A stretch of 64,000 nt of DNA from Ornithinimicrobium faecis (GTDB lineage: Bacteria; Actinomycetota; Actinomycetes; Actinomycetales; Dermatophilaceae). Shown piece after piece: positions 9,147 to 23,628 of this stretch (position 1 is its first letter; each line of letters opens with the position of its first letter). The stretch lies in the NCBI RefSeq assembly GCF_023923225.1, contig NZ_CP099489.1:1054001-1118000 (forward strand), in the 5' to 3' direction. The notes under the pieces are model-generated. The model saw only the letters and a list, made by a program, of their open reading frames with translations, did no database searches and had not been told where the DNA came from. The translations under genes were made by a program, and so were the position numbers.

Positions 9147-9569
9147 GTGACAGACCGACTCGTCGTGGCCGCGGCGCTCGTGGACGACCTGGCCCGTCCC
9201 ACCCGGCTCCTGGCGGCCCGCCGCTCGGCACCTGCCGACCTCGCGGGTCAGTGGGAGTTCCCCGGCGGCAAGGTCGAGCCGGGAGAGGAACCCCTCGCCG
9301 CACTCAACCGCGAGTTGCGCGAGGAGCTGGGCGTCGGCATACGGCTGGGGGAAGTGATCCCAGGCCCGCTGGACGGGCAGTGGCCGCTGACCGTGCCCGG
9401 CTGGACCCTCGCCCTGTGGTTTGCCGTGCCGGTGGGTGACCCTGCTCCACTGGAGGATCACGACCAGCTGCGGTGGCTCCGCAGAGAGGACCTCGGGGAC
9501 GTGCCGTGGCTGCCCAGCAACGCCCCGATGGTGCGTTCCATCAGGGGGTCGCTGGCCGCCGTGTCATGA
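9147..9569 (+). CDS. Nudix hydrolase, MutT/8-oxo-dGTPase type
   Basis: 140 residues. The Nudix box is complete: [24 protein letters not shown] fits G-x5-E-x7-REUxEExGU, at about residues 38-60 and preceded by GQWEFP. Length and the WEFPGGK lead-in match the MutT branch, which hydrolyses 8-oxo-dGTP or related damaged nucleotides. The GTG at 9147 was chosen because it lies 6 nt behind a -10 box; the frame continues upstream to 9075 but through the promoter. It is followed 30 bp later by typA. Confidence 0.85.
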   Translation: MTDRLVVAAALVDDLARPTRLLAARRSAPADLAGQWEFPGGKVEPGEEPLAALNRELREELGVGIRLGEVIPGPLDGQWPLTVPGWTLALWFAVPVGDPAPLEDHDQLRWLRREDLGDVPWLPSNAPMVRSIRGSLAAVS

Positions 9570-9599
9570 ACAGGGCGCAAAGGATGAGAAAATCGTGCC

Positions 9600-11507
9600 A
9601 TGCCTTTGAAGAATCGCGACGACATCCGGAATGTCGCCATCGTTGCCCACGTCGATCACGGCAAGACCACGCTGGTGGACGCCATGCTGTGGCAGGCTGG
9701 CGCGTTCTCCGGCCACGACGCCGAGCGCGACACCGTCGAACGAGTGATGGACAGCGGCGACCTGGAGCGCGAGAAGGGCATCACGATCCTGGCCAAGAAC
9801 ACGGCCGTGCACTACAAGGGTCCGGCCGCGCAGGAGCTGGACATCGACGGTGGCGTCACGATCAACATCATCGACACCCCCGGCCACGCCGACTTCGGTG
9901 GCGAGGTCGAGCGCGGGCTGTCGATGGTCGACGGGGTCGTGTTGGTGGTCGACGCCTCAGAGGGGCCGCTGCCGCAGACGCGCTTCGTGCTGCGCAAGGC
10001 GCTCGCCGCGCGCATGCCGGTCATCCTGTGCATCAACAAGGTGGACCGTCCGGACGCACGCATCGAGGCGGTGACCGAGGAGGTCTATGAGCTGTTCATG
10101 GACCTGATCGACGACGCCGAGGACAATGACGCTGCCCTCGAGTTCCCCATCGTCTATGCCTCCGCCAAGAATGGTCGGGCCAGCCTGACCCGGCCCGCCG
10201 ACGGCACGCTGCCCGAGGACGAGACCCTGGAGGCGCTGTTCCAGACGGTCCTGGGCACCATCCCGGCGCCGGTCTATGACCCCGAGGTGCCCCTGCAGGC
10301 GCACGTCACCAACCTTGACTCCTCCCCGTTCCTGGGTCGCCTGGCGCTGTGCCGCGTGCGCTCCGGCACGATCTCCAAGGGCCAGCAGGTGACCTGGTGC
10401 CGCAGCGACGGCAGCATGCAGAAGGTCAAGATCACCGAGCTGCTGCTCACCGAGGCCCTGGAGCGGGTGCCCGCCACCAGCGCCGGTCCCGGTGACATCA
10501 TCGCGATCGCGGGCATCCCGGAGATCACGATCGGGGAGACCCTGGCCGATGCCGACGACCCCCGCCCGCTGCCCCTGATCACCGTGGACGAGCCGGCGAT
10601 CAGCATGACGATCGGCACCAACACCTCGCCGCTGGCAGGGCGGACCAAGGGCGCCAAGGTCACCGCCCGCCTGGTCAAGGACCGGCTGGACAAGGAGCTG
10701 GTCGGCAACGTCTCGCTGCGGGTCCTGCCCACCGAGCGCCCCGACGCCTGGGAGGTGCAGGGCCGTGGTGAGCTGGCGCTGGCGATCCTGGTGGAGCAGA
10801 TGCGCCGCGAGGGCTATGAGCTGACCGTCGGCAAGCCCCAGGTGGTCACCAAGGAGATCAACGGCAAGGTCCACGAGCCCGTCGAGCGCCTCACCATCGA
10901 TGCGCCCGAGGAGCACCTGGGCACGATCACCCAGGTGATGGCCGCCCGCAAGGGCCGCATGGAGCAGATGTCCAACCACGGCACCGGCTGGATCCGGATG
11001 GAGTTCATCGTCCCCGCCCGTGGCCTGATCGGCTTCCGCACCGAGTTCATGACCGAGACCCGCGGCACCGGCATCGCCAACCACGTCTTTGACGACTATG
11101 CCCCGTGGTTCGGCGAGATCCGCACCCGCCAGACCGGCTCGCTGGTCTCCGACCGCACCGGTGTGGCCACGACCTATGCGATGTTCAACCTGCAGGAGCG
11201 CGGCTCGATGTTCCTCGAGCCGACCACCGAGGTCTATGAGGGCATGATCGTCGGCGAGAACTCCCGCGCCGACGACATGGACGTCAACATCACCAAGGAG
11301 CGCAAGCTCACCAACGTGCGCTCCGCGGGTGCGGACGTGCTGGAGCGGCTGATCCCGCCACGTCGGCTCTCGCTCGAGCAGTCCCTGGAGTTCTGCCGCG
11401 AGGACGAGTGCGTCGAGGTGACCCCGGAGGCCGTGCGCATCCGCAAGGTCGTGCTGGACCACTCGCTGCGGGCCCGTGCCGCGGCGCGTGCCAAGCACCA
11501 CGACTGA
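9600..11507 (+). CDS. typA: Translational GTPase TypA/BipA
   Basis: 635 residues, near the usual 610-640. The GTPase domain has G1 AHVDHGKT at 16-23, G3 [14 protein letters not shown] and G4 NKVDRPDAR. Domains shared with EF-G follow, then the TypA-specific C-terminus ([17 protein letters not shown]). TypA/BipA binds the ribosome and helps 50S assembly and stress or cold adaptation. No clear ribosome-binding site precedes the ATG; a weak GAAAAT box lies 6 nt upstream, so leaderless translation is possible here too. In M. tuberculosis typA is likewise upstream of mshB. Confidence 0.95.
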   Translation: MPLKNRDDIRNVAIVAHVDHGKTTLVDAMLWQAGAFSGHDAERDTVERVMDSGDLEREKGITILAKNTAVHYKGPAAQELDIDGGVTINIIDTPGHADFGGEVERGLSMVDGVVLVVDASEGPLPQTRFVLRKALAARMPVILCINKVDRPDARIEAVTEEVYELFMDLIDDAEDNDAALEFPIVYASAKNGRASLTRPADGTLPEDETLEALFQTVLGTIPAPVYDPEVPLQAHVTNLDSSPFLGRLALCRVRSGTISKGQQVTWCRSDGSMQKVKITELLLTEALERVPATSAGPGDIIAIAGIPEITIGETLADADDPRPLPLITVDEPAISMTIGTNTSPLAGRTKGAKVTARLVKDRLDKELVGNVSLRVLPTERPDAWEVQGRGELALAILVEQMRREGYELTVGKPQVVTKEINGKVHEPVERLTIDAPEEHLGTITQVMAARKGRMEQMSNHGTGWIRMEFIVPARGLIGFRTEFMTETRGTGIANHVFDDYAPWFGEIRTRQTGSLVSDRTGVATTYAMFNLQERGSMFLEPTTEVYEGMIVGENSRADDMDVNITKERKLTNVRSAGADVLERLIPPRRLSLEQSLEFCREDECVEVTPEAVRIRKVVLDHSLRARAAARAKHHD

Positions 11508-11562
11508 GGAGCACGGCTGGGGAGCGACAGCCGTGGACGACTGAGGAGGACGACAGAGCACC

Positions 11563-12489
11563 ATGACTGAGCAGACGCCGCCGATCGACGCCCCGCCTCA
11601 GGGAGAGCGTCCCTCTCTGAGCCAGGCGCTCACCGGGGGTGAGGACCGCCGGCTCAAGGTGGTCGCGGTCCACGCGCACCCCGACGACGAGACGCTGGCC
11701 ACCGGTGTCGCCCTGGCACATCACGCGGCGCGGGGCGACCTGGTGCATGTCATCACCGCCACCCTGGGCGAGGAGGGCGAGGTCATCCCGCAGGACCTGC
11801 GGCACCTGGAGGGTGACCCTGCCCTCGGTCCGCACCGGGCTGGCGAGTTGCACCGCGCGATGGCTGCCCTCGGTGTCGAGCACGACTATCTGGCGGCGGG
11901 GTCCAGCCGACTGTCCAAACCACGGTGGCGCGACAGCGGCATGGCCGGCTCGGAGGCTGCGGCGCACCCGCGAGCCTTCGCCGGTGCCCCCATCGCTGTG
12001 GCGGCTGACCTGCTGGCCGAGCGCCTCGGCATACTGCTGCCTGACCTGGTCCTCACCTATGACGCCCAGGGCGGCTATGGGCACCCCGACCACATCCAGA
12101 CCCACCGGGTCACCGTGGCCGCGGTCGCCTCCCTGCCCGAGCGGCTGCGACCCCGGCTGTATGCCGTGCTGACCCCCTCATCCTGGGCGCGCGAGGACCG
12201 CGCGTGGCTGGCCGAGCAGGTGCCTGCGGGCACGGGGCTGACCGTGCCGACACCGGATGACCCGTTCCCGCCGTCGGTGGTCGATGATGCGCTGGTCACG
12301 CACGCGGTCGTGGACCCGGCCGTGGTGCCCGACCAGGTCCGCGCGCTGCGCGAGCACGCGACGCAGGTCAGCGTCCGTGACGATGCCGCGGCGCCCTACT
12401 TCGCGCTCTCCAATGACATTGCCGCTCGGCTCCCGGGGCGGGAGGGCTATGCCGAGGTCGACCCGGACACCGGCGATCTGATCCGGTGA
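11563..12489 (+). CDS. mshB: N-acetyl-GlcN-Ins deacetylase (mycothiol biosynthesis)
   Basis: 308 residues of the PIG-L/LmbE zinc deacetylase fold. HAHPDDE at 37-43 supplies the metal ligands and catalytic Asp, and GGYGHPDHIQTH gives the distal histidines. Two stretches separate MshB from the related amidase Mca: TLGEEGEVIPQDL and RWRDSGMAG. MshB removes acetate from GlcNAc-inositol in the second committed step of mycothiol synthesis, so the organism should make mycothiol. GAGGAGG lies 13 nt before the ATG, a long spacing. An N-terminal extension of about 30 polar residues is unusual. The gene overlaps or nearly overlaps the flavin reductase gene. Confidence 0.9.
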   Translation: MTEQTPPIDAPPQGERPSLSQALTGGEDRRLKVVAVHAHPDDETLATGVALAHHAARGDLVHVITATLGEEGEVIPQDLRHLEGDPALGPHRAGELHRAMAALGVEHDYLAAGSSRLSKPRWRDSGMAGSEAAAHPRAFAGAPIAVAADLLAERLGILLPDLVLTYDAQGGYGHPDHIQTHRVTVAAVASLPERLRPRLYAVLTPSSWAREDRAWLAEQVPAGTGLTVPTPDDPFPPSVVDDALVTHAVVDPAVVPDQVRALREHATQVSVRDDAAAPYFALSNDIAARLPGREGYAEVDPDTGDLIR

Positions 12490-12524
12490 GGCACGATGGG
12501 CGGAGCGGACTGAGAGGAGCTGGA

Positions 12525-13040
12525 GTGGTCGAGGATGCAGGCGCCGAGCCGGTGCCTGTCGACCCCCAGGCCTATCGCCGGGCTGTCGGCCGCTTCGCGA
12601 CCGGCGTCACCGTCGCCACCACCTTTGCCGGGCAGCACGACCACGCCATGACCGCCAACTCGATCACCAGCGTGTCGTTGGACCCGATCCTGATGCTCAT
12701 CTCGGTCGAGCGCGCTGCCCGCTGGCACGACGCGGTGGTCGAGTCCGGGGTGTGGGGCATCAGCGTCCTGGGGCAGCATGCCAAGGCGACCGCCTCCTGG
12801 CTGAGCACCCACGGTCGTCCGCTGCACGGGCAGCTCGACCGGGTGGCCCACCACCGCGGCGCCGCCACAGGTGTCGCGCTGATCGACGGCGCGCTCGCCG
12901 GCTTCGAGTGCCGCACCACCGACATCCACGTCGCCGGGGACCACAGCCTGGTGGTCGGTGAGGTCGTCGGCCTGGAGATCCCGCCGCGCATCGACCCCGC
13001 GCTGGTGCACTTCCGCGGCCGCTACGGCCACCTGGACTGA
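12525..13040 (+). CDS. Flavin reductase family protein (FMN-binding split barrel)
   Basis: 171 residues. YRRAVGRFATGVTVATT, then AMTANSITSVSLDPILMLISV, is the FMN-binding N-terminal pattern of HpaC/ActVB-type reductases. HFRGRYGHL closes the domain. These proteins supply reduced FMN to two-component monooxygenases, or reduce flavin for iron release. The GTG at 12525 was preferred because GAGAGGAG lies directly before it; a GTG at 12486 overlapping the mshB stop is the alternative. The partner monooxygenase is not adjacent. A dispersed repeat begins 4 bp after its stop codon. Confidence 0.85.
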   Translation: MVEDAGAEPVPVDPQAYRRAVGRFATGVTVATTFAGQHDHAMTANSITSVSLDPILMLISVERAARWHDAVVESGVWGISVLGQHAKATASWLSTHGRPLHGQLDRVAHHRGAATGVALIDGALAGFECRTTDIHVAGDHSLVVGEVVGLEIPPRIDPALVHFRGRYGHLD

Positions 13041-13044
13041 CCCG

Positions 13045-13108
13045 CCCCCCGCAAAATGATAAAGGTTTCGCACGCCCTCAGCGCCTTTTGATAGAGGTTT
13101 CGCACGCC
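13045..13108. repeat. Dispersed repeat, half copy A (two units)
   Basis: Two tandem units on the minus strand (read on plus as CCCCCCGCAAAATGATAAAG..., then a unit ending GGTTTCGCACGCC). The C-tract starts 4 bp after the flavin reductase stop codon. It shares the GTRCGARACC core and the A/T-rich spacer with copies at 15.7, 23.5, 28.7 and 40.9 kb. Only one arm of the palindrome is present. Confidence 0.85.
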
Positions 13109-13170
13109 TGCGTTGGCGACTCGCGCACGCGATCCGCGCGTGCACGGCAGTTTGAGACCTGAAGCGACCG

Positions 13171-13276
13171 CAGCGTGCAGCCAAACAGGCAAGGTGACGA
13201 TCTCCCGGCGTGACCAGGTCGCTGACCTGCGGCTTTGCTCGAGGGCCCCTGACATTGCCTGTTTGGCTGCACGCTG
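13171..13276. repeat. 22-bp perfect inverted repeat around a 62-bp centre
   Basis: Positions 13171-13192 (CAGCGTGCAG...AGGCAA) are exactly complementary to 13255-13276. The 62-bp centre contains a smaller hairpin, CAGGTCGCTGACCTG. No open frame here looks coding. The whole can fold into one long stem, so it could be a structured RNA, a cruciform site or the remains of a small mobile element. Confidence 0.7.
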
Positions 13277-13300
13277 ATCCTGGGGCGGGCCGGCAACGCT

Positions 13301-13330
13301 CAGCCGGCCCACGGCATACGGCTGGGTTTT
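13301..13330 (+). terminator. Rho-independent terminator candidate
   Basis: CAGCCG (13301-13306) pairs with CGGCTG (13319-13324), followed by GGTTTTGTTGTTG. It lies downstream of the flavin reductase unit and the inverted-repeat element, about 40 bp before the methyltransferase start. Confidence 0.5.
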
Positions 13331-13370
13331 GTTGTTGTGCAGGGCCGGTCGCGCAGGGCAGGGTGGCCGG

Positions 13371-14132
13371 GTGCGCGCTTTCGAGGACCTGGTTGCCGAG
13401 GCGACGGCGGCCGACGTCTCGGGGTGGGGCTTCGGATGGCTCGCGGGCAGGGCCACCGAGGAGCGCCCGCCCTGGGGTTATGCCCGCCTGCTGGCCGAGC
13501 ACTTGGCGCGGGTGCCGTCGGCCCTCGACGTGGACACCGGCGGTGGCGAGGTGGTCGACGAGGCGCCGGTCCTGCCGCCGCGGATGGTGGTCACCGAGAG
13601 CGGGTCACCCAACGTGGAGCGGGCGCGTGCTCGACTCGGGCCGCGCGGGGTGCACGTCGTGGAGACCGTCGCCGGGGAGCCGTTCCCGCTGCCGGACAAC
13701 GCTTTTGATCTGGTGACCTCCAGGCACCCGGTGCGTCCGGACTGGACGCAGATCCACCGGGTGCTCGTGCCGGGCGGACGCTATGTCGCCCAGCACGTTG
13801 GCCCGGAGTCGGCCCGTGAGTTGAGCGAGGCCTTCCTCGGGCCACTGCCGGACGGGGACGGGCGCGACCCGGAGCGCGAGGTTGCGGCTGCGCAGGACGC
13901 CGGGCTGAGCGTCGAGGACGTGCGCACGGCGCGGTGCCGCATGGAGCTCCACGACATCGGCGCGATAGTGTGGATCCTGCGCAAGTGCGTCTGGTGGGTG
14001 CCGGACTTCACCGTCGAGCGCTATCGCGACGTGCTCCTCGACCTGGATGCCGGGCTGCGGGCCGGCCGACCGTTCGTGGCGCACTCGACCCGCCACCTGA
14101 TCACGGCCACGAAACCGGCACGCCCGTCCTGA
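13371..14132 (+). CDS. SAM-dependent methyltransferase-like protein
   Basis: 253 residues. LDVDTGGGEV stands at the place of motif I (normally D-x-GCGxG), followed by NAFDLVTSRHP, then RVLVPGGRYVAQHVG, the post-motif III pattern of class I methyltransferases of the UbiE/Methyltransf_11 kind. Both the glycine loop and the acidic residue after strand 2 (VVTESGS) are recognisable but not textbook. The GTG at 13371 begins the homologous part; the upstream frame runs through the terminator-like hairpin. Substrate unknown. Confidence 0.7.
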   Translation: MRAFEDLVAEATAADVSGWGFGWLAGRATEERPPWGYARLLAEHLARVPSALDVDTGGGEVVDEAPVLPPRMVVTESGSPNVERARARLGPRGVHVVETVAGEPFPLPDNAFDLVTSRHPVRPDWTQIHRVLVPGGRYVAQHVGPESARELSEAFLGPLPDGDGRDPEREVAAAQDAGLSVEDVRTARCRMELHDIGAIVWILRKCVWWVPDFTVERYRDVLLDLDAGLRAGRPFVAHSTRHLITATKPARPS

Positions 14133-14155
14133 GGTGCCCGGGCCAGCGGCCGGTC

Positions 14156-14161
14156 TATGCT
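14156..14161 (+). promoter_or_regulatory. Possible -10 box of the xdh operon
   Basis: TATGCT in the 139-bp gap before xdhA, giving an expected start near 14168 and a 5' leader of about 100 nt. No convincing -35 box was found. Confidence 0.3.
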
Positions 14162-14271
14162 CGAAAGCACAGCACGGGTCGTCGTTCGCATGGACAACCG
14201 GCGGCCCACCGGTGCACGAACCATGCACCGCGCGCGACGGAGCGTGCGGCCACGGCCGGAGGGAGCGCTCG

Positions 14272-18262
<3,991 letters not shown>

Positions 18263-18263
<1 letters not shown>

Positions 18264-19105
18264 TGGACTGGTTGCGGGCACTGGCGCACCTGCGCGAGGA
18301 CGGACGCTCCGCGGTGCTGGTCACTGTCACGGCCGTGCGCGGGCATGCTCCGCGAGAGGCCGGCGCCAAGATGGTGGTCGCCGCTGAGGAGACGTGGGAC
18401 AGCATCGGCGGCGGCAATCTGGAGGCCAGCGCCGTGGCCCGAGCCAGAGAGCTGCTCGCGGCCGGGACCACCGGGCCGGAGCGCACTGATCTGTCGTTGC
18501 ACGAGCACGCTCCCACGACCTATGGCCGGCAGTGCTGCGGCGGTGAGGTCAGCCTGCTGTTCGAGCCGTTGCCTGCCCGTCCGGTGGTGGCGGTCTTCGG
18601 GCTGGGACACGTCGGCGCGGAGCTGGGGCGGATCCTGTCGAGGTTGCCGCTCGTGGTGCACCTGGTGGACAGCCGCCGGGGTCAGGTCGAGGCCCTGAAC
18701 GCCCTGGGCGTGCGTGATGGTCTCGCCGACGTTCAGATCACCCATGCGCCCGTCCCGGAGGTGGTGCTCGCGGACCTCCCGGCGCATGCCCACGTGCTGG
18801 TGATGACCCATGACCACGCCGAGGACCTCGTGCTCTGTGAGGCCGCACTGCGCCGCGGCGACCTCGGCTCGGTCGGGGTGATCGGCTCGTCGGCCAAGTG
18901 GCAGCGCTTCCGCAAGCGGCTGCTCGAGGCTGGTCACACCGAGGCCGCCATCTCGACGCTGACCAGCCCGATCGGGCTGCCCGACCTGCCGGGCAAGCAA
19001 CCAGCGGTGATCGCGATCAGTGTCGCGGCCGCGCTGGTGGGCACGCTGCAGCTCGATGCCGCACCTGCCGCTGCGATGGACTCGCCGGCGGACCTTCGCG
19101 GATGA
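18263..19105 (+). CDS. xdhC: XdhC-family molybdenum cofactor maturation protein
   Basis: 280 residues. The N-terminal XdhC/CoxI segment has VRGHAPREAGAKMVV, WDSIGGGNLE and a GRQCCGGEV motif. The C-terminal Rossmann domain follows (VAVFGLGHVGAEL, VMTHDHAEDL, GVIGSSAKWQRF). XdhC binds the molybdenum cofactor, promotes its sulfuration and inserts it into XdhB. Its start overlaps the xdhB stop by one base (TGATG), so the three genes form one coupled operon with no regulator inside. Confidence 0.9.
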
Positions 19106-19122
19106 GCGGCCGGTGGCGCGGA

Positions 19123-19128
19123 TAGCGT
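19123..19128 (+). promoter_or_regulatory. -10 box of leaderless HIT-protein transcript
   Basis: TAGCGT, 6 nt before the ATG at 19135. It lies just after the xdhC stop codon, so the HIT gene probably has its own promoter. Confidence 0.5.
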
Positions 19129-19134
19129 GTCGGG

Positions 19135-19551
19135 ATGAGCGCGCCCGACTGCATCTTCTGCACCCTGATCGCCGGTCGCGCACCGGTGAGCATCGTCGAG
19201 AGCGACGAGCATGTCGTGGCCTTCCTGGACGCCTTCCCGGTGGGACCGGGCCACGTGCTGGTGAGTCCGCGGCGGCACGTCGAGTCACTGAGCGAGCTGA
19301 CGGTCGAGGAGGGCGCTGCCCTGTTTGCCTCGGCCCGGCGTCTTGCCGGGAGGGTGCGCGAACGCCTCGCTCCAGCAGTCAACCTGCACCTGTCCGATGG
19401 GGCTGAGGCCGATCAGGAGGTGCCGCACGTGCACCTGCACGTCATCCCCCGGCACGCCGGTGACCAGGTGGTGCTCGACCTGCCGGGGACACCGCGCACC
19501 AGGCAGGACCTGGATGAGGTCGCTGCGGCGCTGACGGCGAGCCCGGACTGA
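19135..19551 (+). CDS. HIT family nucleotide hydrolase/transferase
   Basis: 138 residues. The histidine triad is HVHLHVI at 98-104, with His100 the expected nucleophile. CIFC at 6-9 plus histidines further on form the zinc site seen in Hint-like members. NLHLSDGAEADQEVPHVH replaces the usual N-x-G-x2-A-x-Q loop with a close variant. HIT proteins cleave AMP from phosphoramidates or dinucleotides. It is the last gene before a 330-bp gap. Confidence 0.88.
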   Translation: MSAPDCIFCTLIAGRAPVSIVESDEHVVAFLDAFPVGPGHVLVSPRRHVESLSELTVEEGAALFASARRLAGRVRERLAPAVNLHLSDGAEADQEVPHVHLHVIPRHAGDQVVLDLPGTPRTRQDLDEVAAALTASPD

Positions 19552-19879
19552 GCCGGAGCGCCCCGTGCGGTGGTGCTGAACCGGCGTGACCGATGCCGCG
19601 CTGGAGTGCAGGACACGCCGCAACGATGGGCGCACGGTGCACGACACGCAGGGGTGATCGCGACCGGCGGCGTAGGATCAGCGAGGCACCTGGCGGGCAG
19701 GCGTGGGGAGATAACAACTCGGCATCGATCCGGTCAGGAGTGCCAACCACACGCTCAGGTGACGCGTTTGCGTTAGGAGGGCACGGCATACTGCCACAGA
19801 CGCGCGAGCGTCCTGACACCCGTGCCAGCGCACCGTGAGCACGCCAGACCGACACCAGACGACCAGCAAGGGAAGCCCC
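19552..19879. other. 328-bp gap without a recognised gene
   Basis: No open frame with coding character. It contains possible -10 boxes at TAGGAT (near 19674) and CATACT (near 19787), the second as part of a GGCATAC motif. One of these may serve the VanW gene. No hairpin with a T-tail was seen after the HIT gene. Confidence 0.4.
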
Positions 19880-21592
19880 GTGGACGAACGACAGAGCCTG
19901 CCGGAGGAGCCGCAGCGCAACGAGTGGGTCGCCATCCTCGTGCGCACGTTGGTCGCCGTGTTGGTGCTGGGCGGAGGCTATTACTTCGCAGCGCAGTATC
20001 TCGGGGGACGCGTGCCCAACGGCACGCAGGTCGAAGGGATCGACATCGGTGGCCTGAGCCCCGAGGATGCGCGGGCCACGCTGGACGATCGCCTGGACGA
20101 CATGGCCACCGAACCGGTGACGATTGATGTCGAGGGCGACACCGTGCAGATCGCACCAGAGGACGCGGGGCTCGCCCTCGATCTGGACACCACGCTGGCA
20201 GGCATCACGGGCGTCAGCTATGACCCGTCGGTGCTCTGGGACCGAGTCGTCAACGAGGGGCAGGACCTGCCACTCGAGGTCACCGTGGACCGCGCCGACC
20301 TCGAGAAGGCCGTGCAGGGGGTGGCCCAGGACGTGGCCATCGAGCCCACCGAGGGTGAGGTCTGGCTCAACATGGGCGAGGTCAAGTCCACCGAGTCCGC
20401 GGACGGCCGCGAGCTCGACGTGCCTGCCACCAGCGACGCGGTGGAGGCTGTGTGGCCGCAGACGACCAAGGTGGACGGCGTGGTGACGGCCACCAAGCCG
20501 CAACTGGCCCAGGCCGAGATCGACCGCTTCGTCGGGGAGGTCGCCGGCCCCGCCGTCGCCGGCCCGATCACCGTCGAGGTGGACGGCGAGAAGTCGGAGA
20601 TCAGCACCAAGCAGATCGCCCGCCTGCTCACCATCACCGAGGGTGACGACCACACCCTGTCGCTGGACTTCGACGCCGAGGGCGTGCTCGAGATCGTCAG
20701 CGGTCAGCTGGAGGAGGCCACCGTCTCGCCGCAGAACGCGGGCGTGGTCCTCGACGGCGGGAGCCCCGTTGTCACCAGCGCTCGCGTGGGACAGGTCGTC
20801 GACGAAAAGGCGCTGCTCGAGGAGGTCAACAAGGCCATCAAGAAGGAGGGCGAGCACCGCGTCGCCAAGGTTGGCACCACCGAGGTGGAGCCCGACATCA
20901 CGGACAAGGACGCGGCGGCGTGGGACTTCTCGCAGATGGCGACCTTCCGCAGCACCTTCCCGGGTGGAGCGTCCAACGCCGACCGCACCGAGAACATCCG
21001 GGTCGGACTGGGGCACCTCAACGGCACTGTCGTCATGCCCGGGGACTCCTTCAGCCTGTCCAACGAGCTGGCTCCCATCACGCATGAGCGTGGATACGTC
21101 GACGCCGGTGTGATCAGCGGTGGCCGCCTGGTCAAGGGAATCGGAGGTGGCCTCTCGCAGGTCTCCACCACGGTGCTCAACACCGCCTGGAACGCCGGTG
21201 TCCAACTCGATGAGTTCCACCCGCACTCCTACTACATCGAGCGCTATCCGGTCGGCAAGGAGGCCACGATCGCGGTCGGTCAGCTGGACAACCGGTGGAC
21301 CAATGACACCGACACCCCGGTCGTGATCCAGACCTGGATCGAGGGCAGCGACATCGTGATGACCTTCTGGGGTGACAAGAAGTACGACGTCGACACGGTC
21401 ACCGGCCAGCGCACCAACTACGTGCAGCCTGACGTCAAGACCGATGACAGCGAGAACTGCCTGCCGCAGAGCCCCCAGCAGGGCTTCACCATCACGGTGA
21501 CGCGCATCCTGTCCCAGTCGGGCAGTGAGGCTGACCGGCAGTCCTACACCACGACATACCACCCCTCGGACCAGGTCACGTGCACCGGATGA
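19880..21592 (+). CDS. VanW family protein with YoaR-like repeats, membrane-anchored
   Basis: About 570 residues. A polar head of about 15 residues is followed by one membrane helix (VAILVRTLVAVLVLGGGYYF). Two repeats of the YoaR-like putative peptidoglycan-binding domain follow (VNGTQVEGIDIGGLSPEDA-like starts). The VanW domain begins near FSLSNELAPI and includes GGRLVKGIGGGLSQVSTT and ERYPVGKEATI. It is probably an extracytoplasmic cell-wall protein; the VanW function is not established. The GTG at 19880 has AAGGGAAG just before it. A GTG at 19835 in the same frame would add 15 residues and lacks such a site. Confidence 0.82.
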   Translation: MDERQSLPEEPQRNEWVAILVRTLVAVLVLGGGYYFAAQYLGGRVPNGTQVEGIDIGGLSPEDARATLDDRLDDMATEPVTIDVEGDTVQIAPEDAGLALDLDTTLAGITGVSYDPSVLWDRVVNEGQDLPLEVTVDRADLEKAVQGVAQDVAIEPTEGEVWLNMGEVKSTESADGRELDVPATSDAVEAVWPQTTKVDGVVTATKPQLAQAEIDRFVGEVAGPAVAGPITVEVDGEKSEISTKQIARLLTITEGDDHTLSLDFDAEGVLEIVSGQLEEATVSPQNAGVVLDGGSPVVTSARVGQVVDEKALLEEVNKAIKKEGEHRVAKVGTTEVEPDITDKDAAAWDFSQMATFRSTFPGGASNADRTENIRVGLGHLNGTVVMPGDSFSLSNELAPITHERGYVDAGVISGGRLVKGIGGGLSQVSTTVLNTAWNAGVQLDEFHPHSYYIERYPVGKEATIAVGQLDNRWTNDTDTPVVIQTWIEGSDIVMTFWGDKKYDVDTVTGQRTNYVQPDVKTDDSENCLPQSPQQGFTITVTRILSQSGSEADRQSYTTTYHPSDQVTCTG

Positions 21593-21719
21593 CCGGCGTG
21601 ATACCGGCCACAGAAGCCGGGGGCGGCTTACCGCTCTGCCCTGCCGCGCGGCATACTAGGCAGTGGCCTGTCCCGTGCCCGGAACGCCACGTCACCAATA
21701 GCAGGATCAGGAGCAGTTC

Positions 21720-22046
21720 ATGACCTACGTCATCGCCCAACCGTGTGTCGACCTGAAGGACCTCGCCTGCATCGAGGAGTGCCCGGTCGACTGCATCTAC
21801 GAGGGCGAGCGGATGCTGTATATCCACCCTGACGAGTGCGTGGACTGCGGCGCCTGCGAGCCGGTGTGCCCCGTGGAGGCCATCTACTACGAGGACGACA
21901 CCCCCGAGGAGTGGGCCGACTACTACAAGGCCAACGTCGAGTTCTTCGACGACCTGGGCAGCCCCGGCGGCGCCGCCAAGCTGGGTCTGATCGCCAAGGA
22001 CCACCCAATCGTCGCGGCGCTGCCGCCGCAGGAGCACGACGAGTAA
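21720..22046 (+). CDS. fdxA: Seven-iron ferredoxin
   Basis: 108 residues with eight cysteines at 9, 17, 21, 25, 40, 43, 46 and 50. That is the 3Fe-4S plus 4Fe-4S arrangement of FdxA/FdxC ferredoxins (ACIEECPVDCIYEG, then DECVDCGACEPVCP). The acidic C-terminus is normal. It carries low-potential electrons for oxidoreductases, including P450s, in actinobacteria. CAGGAG precedes the ATG, which is base 21720. Tyr codons are mostly TAC, consistent with high expression. Citrate synthase follows 99 bp later on the same strand. Confidence 0.93.
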   Translation: MTYVIAQPCVDLKDLACIEECPVDCIYEGERMLYIHPDECVDCGACEPVCPVEAIYYEDDTPEEWADYYKANVEFFDDLGSPGGAAKLGLIAKDHPIVAALPPQEHDE

Positions 22047-22145
22047 GCATCCCCGGATTCGGGCAGGCGCTAGAGGGCCTCTGCTCGGTCAACGACAAGC
22101 GGCGCTCCCGGCCCTAGGGCGTGCCGACCCCGAGCAGGAGGACAT

Positions 22146-23432
<1,287 letters not shown>

Positions 23433-23451
23433 CCTGAGCTCACCCCACACG

Positions 23452-23482
23452 CCCCCGTTCCGGTTCGCCGGAGCGGGGGTTT
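23452..23482 (+). terminator. Rho-independent terminator of gltA
   Basis: A 12-bp stem with one G-U pair (CCCCCGTTCCGG / CCGGAGCGGGGG), a TTCG tetraloop and a short TTT tail, 20 bp after the gltA stop codon. Confidence 0.85.
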
Positions 23483-23491
23483 GTGCGATCT

Positions 23492-23621
23492 CCCCCCAAT
23501 TTTCATAAAGGTCTCGTACGTCGGACCCGGATCTTGATACAGGTCTCGCACGGGCAGGCCGTACGAGACCTCTATCAATTTCCGGGGGAGGCGTGCGAAA
23601 CCTTTATCTTTTTGCGGGGGG
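23492..23621. repeat. Dispersed repeat, full 130-bp palindrome C
   Basis: Two reverse units (from CCCCCCAATTTTCATAAAGG to TCTCGCACGG), a short GCAGG centre, and two forward units (from CCGTACGAGACC to TTTTTGCGGGGGG). It fills the gap between convergent genes: the gltA terminator on one side and the stop codon of the next minus-strand gene 7 bp away on the other. Confidence 0.9.
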
Positions 23622-23628
23622 AGGGGGG

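Noticed and set aside
9957..11564. 535-codon frame antisense to typA
   Set aside because: TypA motifs are complete on the plus strand; the antisense frame is His/Gly/Leu-rich shadow sequence.
12486..12524. Earlier start of the flavin reductase at the GTG overlapping mshB
   Set aside because: The added residues do not resemble the family and the GTG at 12525 has GAGAGGAG before it, although the overlap makes coupling possible.
13210..13716. Open frame spanning the inverted-repeat element and the methyltransferase start
   Set aside because: It is out of frame with the methyltransferase and its first half is the inverted repeat itself.
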